From: Monoraphidium neglectum
Taxonomy: Eukaryota; Chlorophyta; Chlorophyceae; Sphaeropleales; Selenastraceae
DNA: 10,551 nt
Assembly: GCF_000611645.1 (NCBI RefSeq)
Contig: NW_014012248.1
Location: 4,930-15,480, forward strand
Reading direction: 5' to 3'
Part shown: positions 6,182-10,551 of the stretch, in pieces
How positions within the stretch are numbered: position 1 is the first letter of the stretch
Layout of the letters: every line of letters begins with the position of its first letter
The notes under the pieces: model-generated
What the model was told of the DNA's origin: nothing
Database searches by the model: none
The model's input: the letters and a program-made list of their open reading frames with translations, nothing else
Translations under genes and position numbers: made by a program

Positions 6182-7539
6182 CGAGCACACTAGCAGCGAC
6201 CCGCGTGGCTGCGAGCCTGCGGCACCTGACACCGTCTTCCGGTGAATGATGAAGAAAAAAACGGATGCAGCAGTCTTCCTGCAGCGTTGTGAGAGGAATC
6301 AGGCAGGTCTGGGGCTCCAGGACAGGCTGGTGGGAACGTGGCTTGCAAATCGATGACGAGCGCGAGTTATGTGATGGCATGAAACAAGGTGTGCGGCCAA
6401 CTGAGGCCCGCTCTGAGTCACGCATGGCCGCCGCCCGCCCAACCTCAGCGTACCGGTACCGCACAGTGTGAGTGAGATGCCGTGCAGGAGCGAGCCAATC
6501 GGCACACCACGCCGCCAAGAGCTTGGGCCATTATCGCAACACCATGTGAGCGATCAGATGCCGCTGCTCTCCGCAGTGCCAGGTGGGAGCCGGGCAATTC
6601 CAGGCGGGGTGGCATCTGGAGAAGCCGCAGCTGCGGCGGTGCGTTGCACCGGCGATATGAGATGCTGTGCTTTCACGCCAATGGAAGCGGGCCGCACGCC
6701 GACTGACAGCGCCTGGTGCTTATTGCATCCCCAAGTTGGGCCGCCGCGCAGGCTGGCCATGCCTGTGGCTGGTGTTTTTGGGGTTTCCGCTTTCACCCTT
6801 GGTTTCAGTGGTGCGTGCTTGCCAAGTCGTGGCTCCCGTGATGAGTGAATGCCCACGGGCCAGGCGGGCCCTTTGGCGCCTCTGTGGCACCCCGCCCCTT
6901 GTCGCTGCTGCTGACCCATAACACGTGGCTGCAGCTGGTGATGACACCAAACTATTGCATGAGCATGACACAGCCAAGTCTTCAGAGGCTTGCGGCCTGA
7001 TGCCGCGTGCGCCTGGCTGTGCCTTCCAGCGCGCGCCTCCCCGCCTTTTCCCTGCAGGGCTGGCACGAGTACAGGCCACAAAATCCTATGCAGTTGCACC
7101 CTGCACCCAGACAAGAGCCCAGCATTGCAGCTGGCAACATTGCTGAGTTTTACCGCGCACTCGTGCAACCACTGGTGTGGGCGCCTGACTGCAGCAACTG
7201 CACCAAATCTGCAGTCCAAGCAGCCGGCTGCCGTGTGACTCTGCGCAGTATTCAACATCAGCGAGTGCACCTGGGGGTGGCCTGGGAAAAGACCTGTAAC
7301 AGCCAAAACACCAGCATCCAAACGAACAGTGCCATAACCGCGCCATGCACACCCCACAGGCGCCGCAATAAGCAGCTCTTGCAGCAATGTTGCCAACTCT
7401 TCCATACAGTACCCACATGAAAACATAGAGGGCAAAGAGTCCGTCCAGTCATTCGCACTCAAAAGACACACGAACAACTGTTCTTCCAACACTACATCCA
7501 TACCTGCAGCAGGCGGGTGCTGCACCTCAATTGCTTGCC
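6182..7539. other. Intergenic region: OPR gene 3' UTR and gene 1 promoter side
   Basis: About 1.36 kb lies between the OPR stop codon and the gene 1 start. I see no protein family, no TATA box close to the gene 1 ATG and no TGTAA polyadenylation signal (typical of Chlamydomonas-type algae) on the minus strand in the first few hundred bases after the OPR stop. A pyrimidine tract (seven T then CTTC in minus reading) lies at about 6250-6260, roughly 75 bases upstream of the ATG. One long minus frame without stops (about 6554-7525) starts with GTG rather than ATG and shows no recognisable motif. Confidence 0.6.
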
Positions 7540-8649
7540 CTACTCCGCAGGACCCAAGTCATCCAACAGCACGTCGATGACGTCATCATCGGGCCCCAGC
7601 CGCTGCGCCGCCCCCCACGCCCCGCCCGCACCGCCGGCGCCGGCGCCCTCATACCCAGATCGCCCGGGGATCTGCAGCCACGTGCCGTCCTCCTCGTCCT
7701 CGCCGCCATCGCCGCCGCCCTCGACCTGCAAGCGCCCGCCGCCGACCGCCTCCTCCTCGCCGCCAATCCACCCCAGCCTCCACCCCGGCTCCCCGCCCGC
7801 GCATCGCACCAGCTGCAGCCCCTTGCCCTGCAGAGCGCCGTTGAGGTACTCCACCGCGGGCTCACCCCAGGCGGCCGCCTCCACCTCCTGCAGCTCCCGC
7901 AGCTTCCGCGCAGCTTCCTCCTCCGGGCCCGAGGCGGCGGCGACGAGCTCGGACCGCGCCTTGGCGACAGCCGCCAGCCCCACCCACGCCTCCAGCGCCC
8001 TGGACAACCCTTTGAAGGCCGCCCTTGTGTGGTCCCGCTGCGCCCCCGCCTCAATATCCCCCTGCTGCTGCTGCCGCCGCCGCTGCTGCTGTTGCTGCGT
8101 TGCCCAAGGGGACTGCTTGCGCGCCCGCTTGCCCTTCGGCGCCTTGGCCGCCCCTGCAGCCCCGCGAGCAGCGGCCGCCTCGGCCTCAAGCCCCGGCTTC
8201 AAACCTTCCAGGGCCATCCCCAGCGCGGCGCGCACGTCCCTGCAGGTGCCGGGGTCCGGCGCCAGGCGCAGCGCCTGCAGCGCCGCCCCCAGGTCCCGCA
8301 GCTCCGCCGCCCACAGCAGGGCGCCCGCGCTGACAGCCGCGTTAAACGCCGCCGGCGTCGTGGGCGCGGCCGCCCGCGCGCCGCGCAGCGCGGCGGCGAA
8401 CAGGCCCTGCACCGCTGCCGTGCGCTGCTCCTCCTGCTCCTCCTGCTGCTGCTGCTCCTGCTGCTGCTCATGATGACTGCACTCCATGAGCGCGAGCCCC
8501 AGCGCCAAGCGCGACGCCGGGGTGAGGCCCATCGGCGCGGCGGCCGGGCCCTGTGCGGCGACGCGAGCGGCGGCGCGCTCGAGCCAGGGCGTGCCGGGGT
8601 CGCAGCCCAACAGGCTGAGGGCCTCAATGATGGCGGCCAACATTGAGGG
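7540..8649 (-). CDS. Gene 2 terminal exon: OPR end, Gln/Glu-rich region, acidic C-terminus
   Basis: After the acceptor AATGCGAAG the exon reads PSMLAAIIEALSLLG and GTPWLERAAARVAA, finishing the OPR unit of the previous exon. The Gln/Glu run near 8420-8470 (HHEQQQEQQQQEEQ) and the Gln run near 8060-8100 are encoded by CAG-type repeats. A Lys/Arg-rich patch (KGKRARKQ) and a coiled-coil-like EEEAARKLRELQEVEAAA follow. The acidic, Gly-rich tail ends DVLLDDLGPAE and TAG. The exon is 369 codons plus the stop. Confidence 0.78.
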   Translation of the reverse strand, partial: PSMLAAIIEALSLLGCDPGTPWLERAAARVAAQGPAAAPMGLTPASRLALGLALMECSHHEQQQEQQQQEEQEEQRTAAVQGLFAAALRGARAAAPTTPAAFNAAVSAGALLWAAELRDLGAALQALRLAPDPGTCRDVRAALGMALEGLKPGLEAEAAAARGAAGAAKAPKGKRARKQSPWATQQQQQRRRQQQQGDIEAGAQRDHTRAAFKGLSRALEAWVGLAAVAKARSELVAAASGPEEEAARKLRELQEVEAAAWGEPAVEYLNGALQGKGLQLVRCAGGEPGWRLGWIGGEEEAVGGGRLQVEGGGDGGEDEEDGTWLQIPGRSGYEGAGAGGAGGAWGAAQRLGPDDDVIDVLLDDLGPAE

Positions 8650-10551
8650 CTTCGCATTGGATGAAAACAGCATAGTCGAGGCGTGAGGGAAGGGCAGCAA
8701 AGGGAGGGAGGACCGATGTTAGAATTGGTGGCCAAGCATCCGGTGCGGCTAAAGTGCTTCGGGGTGGCTCGCTTGCCGGCAAGCGCGCGCTGTGCGTGTG
8801 TGTGCGTGTGTGTGCGTGTGTGTGCGTGTGTGTGCGTGTGTGTGCGTGTGTGTGCGTGTGTGTGCGTGTGCTGCCGTTGCAGGACGTCGAGGGGGCGCCG
8901 GCTGCTGGACGCGCCTGAGAGCGCTGACAGCGTGCGGCTATCCACTATAGGGGCAGCCAGCCCGCATGGCTCGTCACGCATGCGCGCCTGCACGAGCAGC
9001 TGTGCGGCTCATGATGCATGCACACGCACGGCCTCCGCCGCGCCCGCCCACCTCCAGCCGCGCCATGGCGTCAAAGGTGGCGTCAAGGTAGGCCGCCAGC
9101 CAGTCATCGTGCAGCACCGCGTTCCCGGCGGAGCACAGCACCGGCAGCGCCTTGGCCACCCTCACCAGGGTGGTGGGGTGGGACGACGCAGCGCTGGTTG
9201 GGGGGGGGGGATGTGCCGGCCGTGTGGGGCATGTGGGGCGTGTGGGGCGTGTGGGGCGTGTGGGGCGTGTGGGGCGTGTGGGGTGTGCGGCGTTGGTTGT
9301 GGACAGGCGGCCGACCCGTTGAGGACGCCACGCGGCGCGGTCGCGGGGTTTTCAGCCGGCTTGGACGTTGCCATCGGTCGGCGTCGCTTGACCGGCTGAC
9401 AATTGCGGGTGCCGACCCTAGGGGGGGGGGCAGGGCAGACGCTGCAAAGCCCACCACTTCCTGCCTACGACCCCCTTTTCCCCCACGCCTCACCCGGAGT
9501 CCATCCACTCCTTGGTGCGCCAGAGCACACTGCCAACGCAGCCCCGCAGCGCCTCGTCCTCCTCCTCGCTCTGGCCCCACTGCGCCTCCGCCATGAGCAT
9601 CAGCGCCACGCCCAGCCCCGCGTCCGCAACCGTCCACGCGCCCGCCGCGTCTGCAGCGCCGCACCACTCGACCAGCCACGCGGGCGACGGGTTGAGCCCC
9701 AGCAGCGCCGCGCCGTGCAGCGCGCTCCACAGGCCCGCTGTGTTGAGGCTGCCCATGCCAGGGCGCAGCCCCTCGAGAGCCAGGCTGCCCCACGCCCGCG
9801 CCCCCACCTCGTCCTCGTCGCCCGCCGCCTCGTCAGACAGAACGCCCGCAAAGCATAGCGCGCCGGCCAGGACCGCGGGCGGCGCGACGTCCAGGACATC
9901 GCCCGGCTCGCCAGCCGCGGCGGCGCCGCCGCTGTCACTGTCGGGTGTGATGGTGGAGGCGATGACTTCCCCCAGAGAGATCGGCGGGATGCAGGACAAG
10001 AGGCCCTTTGGGGGCGGGGGGCGGCACGGGGTGACAGGTGCGCTGAGTGAGGGGTGGAGGTGGGCAGGGGCCACACCTCTGGAGAGTGGGTCCCCTGCGA
10101 CCACAAATGCGGTGGTGGGGGCGGCTGCATAGCACACTGGCGGTCACAGCATCAACAAGAAGAAGCCTTCCTCGACCCACTGCTGCCACTCACCACGAGC
10201 AGGCCTTGATCCATCTGGCAGCCGCTCGGCAGCTGCCCACCCCCAGCCTCCTCCTCCTCCTCCGTCGCCGCGCCCCCGCCGTCGCCGCCGCCGCCGACGC
10301 CCAATCGCAGCGGCCGCGGCATCAGCAGAGCGATATTGGCGGGGTCCGCGCAGAATGCAAAGTACTGCAGGAGCCCGAACGCCTCCAACGGCCCGATGAA
10401 GCCGTCCCTTGGACCCTGGGGGCGCGATCCGGCGGAAGGGCCGCCACCCCCGGCACCCTTGGAGGCGCCCGCCCCGCTCTTCAGCAGCTGCAGCAGCGCC
10501 GACTGGGCGGCCGCGAGGAAGGCGTCCGGCGCCACGTAGTGCGCGCTGGGG
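7540..10551 (-). CDS. OPR-type (octotricopeptide-like) RNA-binding protein, 5' end missing
   Basis: Exons on the minus strand, 5' to 3': 10551-10194 (partial), 10005-9494, 9193-9052 and 8649-7540, ending at TAG. All junction phases agree and about 706 residues are in the window. OPR proteins are helical-repeat RNA-binding proteins that in green algae control processing, stability or translation of organelle transcripts. Two signatures support the call: GLNPSPAWL, similar to the PPPEW core, and a pair DDWLAAYL ... GTPWLERAA whose Trp residues are exactly 38 apart, the OPR repeat length. That unit crosses the 9052/8649 splice. Leu/Ala-rich helices such as LWSALHGAALLGL and MLAAIIEALSLLG fit the repeat. 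The C-terminal half carries Gln/Glu runs and an acidic tail (PDDDVIDVLLDDL). I see no RAP domain. Organelle targeting cannot be judged, because the N-terminus is outside. Confidence 0.7.
8650..9051 (-). other. Gene 2 last intron with 10-nt tandem repeat
   Basis: The intron runs from donor GTGGGC to acceptor AATGCGAAG and contains the tandem repeat at 8791-8870. The rest has no coding signal that I can recognise. The acceptor-proximal part carries a T-rich tract (CTGTTTTCATCC). Confidence 0.6.
8791..8870. repeat. Perfect 10-nt tandem repeat, eight copies
   Basis: TGTGCGTGTG is repeated eight times without a mismatch, inside the last intron of gene 2. The perfection suggests recent slippage and length polymorphism. 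Confidence 0.95.
9052..9193 (-). CDS. Gene 2 short OPR exon
   Basis: This 142-nt exon has acceptor CCAACCAG (phase 2) and donor GAG before GTGGGC (phase 0). It encodes SHPTTLVRVAKALPVL and DDWLAAYLDATFDAMARLE, the first part of an OPR unit that is completed by the next exon. Confidence 0.72.
9194..9493 (-). other. Gene 2 intron with minisatellite and poly-G runs
   Basis: This 300-nt intron runs from donor GTGAGG to acceptor CCAACCAG. It holds the 9-nt minisatellite and two runs of about ten G (near 9200-9210 and 9421-9430). I see no exon in it. Confidence 0.65.
9222..9284. repeat. 9-nt minisatellite, seven copies
   Basis: Seven copies of GTGTGGGGC occur, with single-base variants in the second (A at the first base) and last (T at the final base). 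The plus strand therefore carries regularly spaced G4 runs that could form a G-quadruplex (established for such G-runs; not shown here). Confidence 0.93.
9494..10005 (-). CDS. Gene 2 exon with one clear OPR signature
   Basis: The acceptor CCCCCAAAG is preceded by a long C-rich pyrimidine tract, and the donor is GG before GTGAGG (phase 2). The exon encodes GLLSCIPPISLGEVIA, an acidic Ala/Gly stretch, then LNTAGLWSALHGAALLGLN and PSPAWLVEW, an OPR-type helix pair. It ends LWRTKEWMDS. The length (512 nt) fits phase 0 in and phase 2 out. Confidence 0.75.
10194..10551 (-). CDS. Gene 2 partial upstream exon
   Basis: The frame is open to the right window edge (HYVAPDAFLAAAQSALLQLL), then has a Gly/Ser-rich insert, DGFIGPLEAFGLLQYF, and a second Gly/Glu low-complexity insert. 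It ends GLLV before the donor GTGAGT in phase 0. Helical Leu/Ala segments with Gly-rich inserts are common in algal organelle RNA-binding proteins. Confidence 0.7.

Noticed and set aside
7531..8646. Plus-strand frame of 371 codons
   Set aside because: It is antisense to the OPR terminal exon, rich in Arg/Pro/Leu as expected from a GC-rich shadow. The minus frame has the OPR motif and the matching splice phases.
9018..9596. Plus-strand frame with a Trp-Gly-Val repeat
   Set aside because: It is produced by the 9-nt minisatellite in an intron of the OPR gene.
1..10551. tRNA, rRNA or bacterial operon
   Set aside because: No cloverleaf with a T-arm GTTCRA box or rRNA core sequence was noticed, and the genes are interrupted by introns with no ribosome binding sites.

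Overview
The window looks like nuclear DNA of a green alga (Chlorophyta). It is GC-rich, has many CA/GT microsatellites, and has genes broken into many small exons with GTGAGN/GTGCGN donors and CAG/TAG acceptors. One of the two genes encodes 38-residue OPR-type repeats, a family greatly expanded in chlorophytes. A core chlorophyte (Chlorophyceae or Trebouxiophyceae) is an inference; nothing here fixes the species. Both genes lie on the minus strand, and the main reading frames must be assembled across introns. All exon models below come from splice motifs, phase matching and protein family motifs read by eye, with no transcript evidence.

Gene 1 (minus, from the ATG at 6181 down to at least 289, with its 3' end outside the window) is modelled as 15 exons, about 837 residues in the window. 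In order, the protein has an N-terminal hydrophobic signal segment, an atypical propeptide, a papain-like (C1A) cysteine peptidase with visible Gln144, Cys150, His306 and Asn324, a short domain of unknown fold, a LysM-like domain, a Pro/Ala linker, a plant-type LRR N-terminal cap and a leucine-rich repeat tail. The tail is carried by four successive 147-nt exons (289-435, 754-900, 1198-1344, 1652-1798). They sit in a tandem array of about 450-bp exon-plus-intron units, and all their introns are phase 2. A secreted peptidase joined to a putative glycan-binding module and an expandable LRR is the most unusual content here. A sensing or defence role is speculation.

Gene 2 (minus, from beyond 10551 down to the stop at 7540) is the 3' part of an OPR-type RNA-binding protein gene with four exons in the window. 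A 38-residue spacing between two Trp-containing OPR signatures spans one splice junction and supports the model. It lies upstream of gene 1 in head-to-tail orientation, with about 1.36 kb (6182-7539) between them holding the OPR 3' UTR and the gene 1 promoter region. I see no functional link between the two genes.

Repeats: a (CA)n tract at the left edge, a 300-bp GT-rich block inside gene 1 intron 4 upstream of a 23-nt micro-exon, a perfect 10-nt tandem repeat (8791-8870) and a 9-nt minisatellite (9222-9284) in gene 2 introns. I found no rRNA, tRNA, CRISPR array or recognisable transposon.
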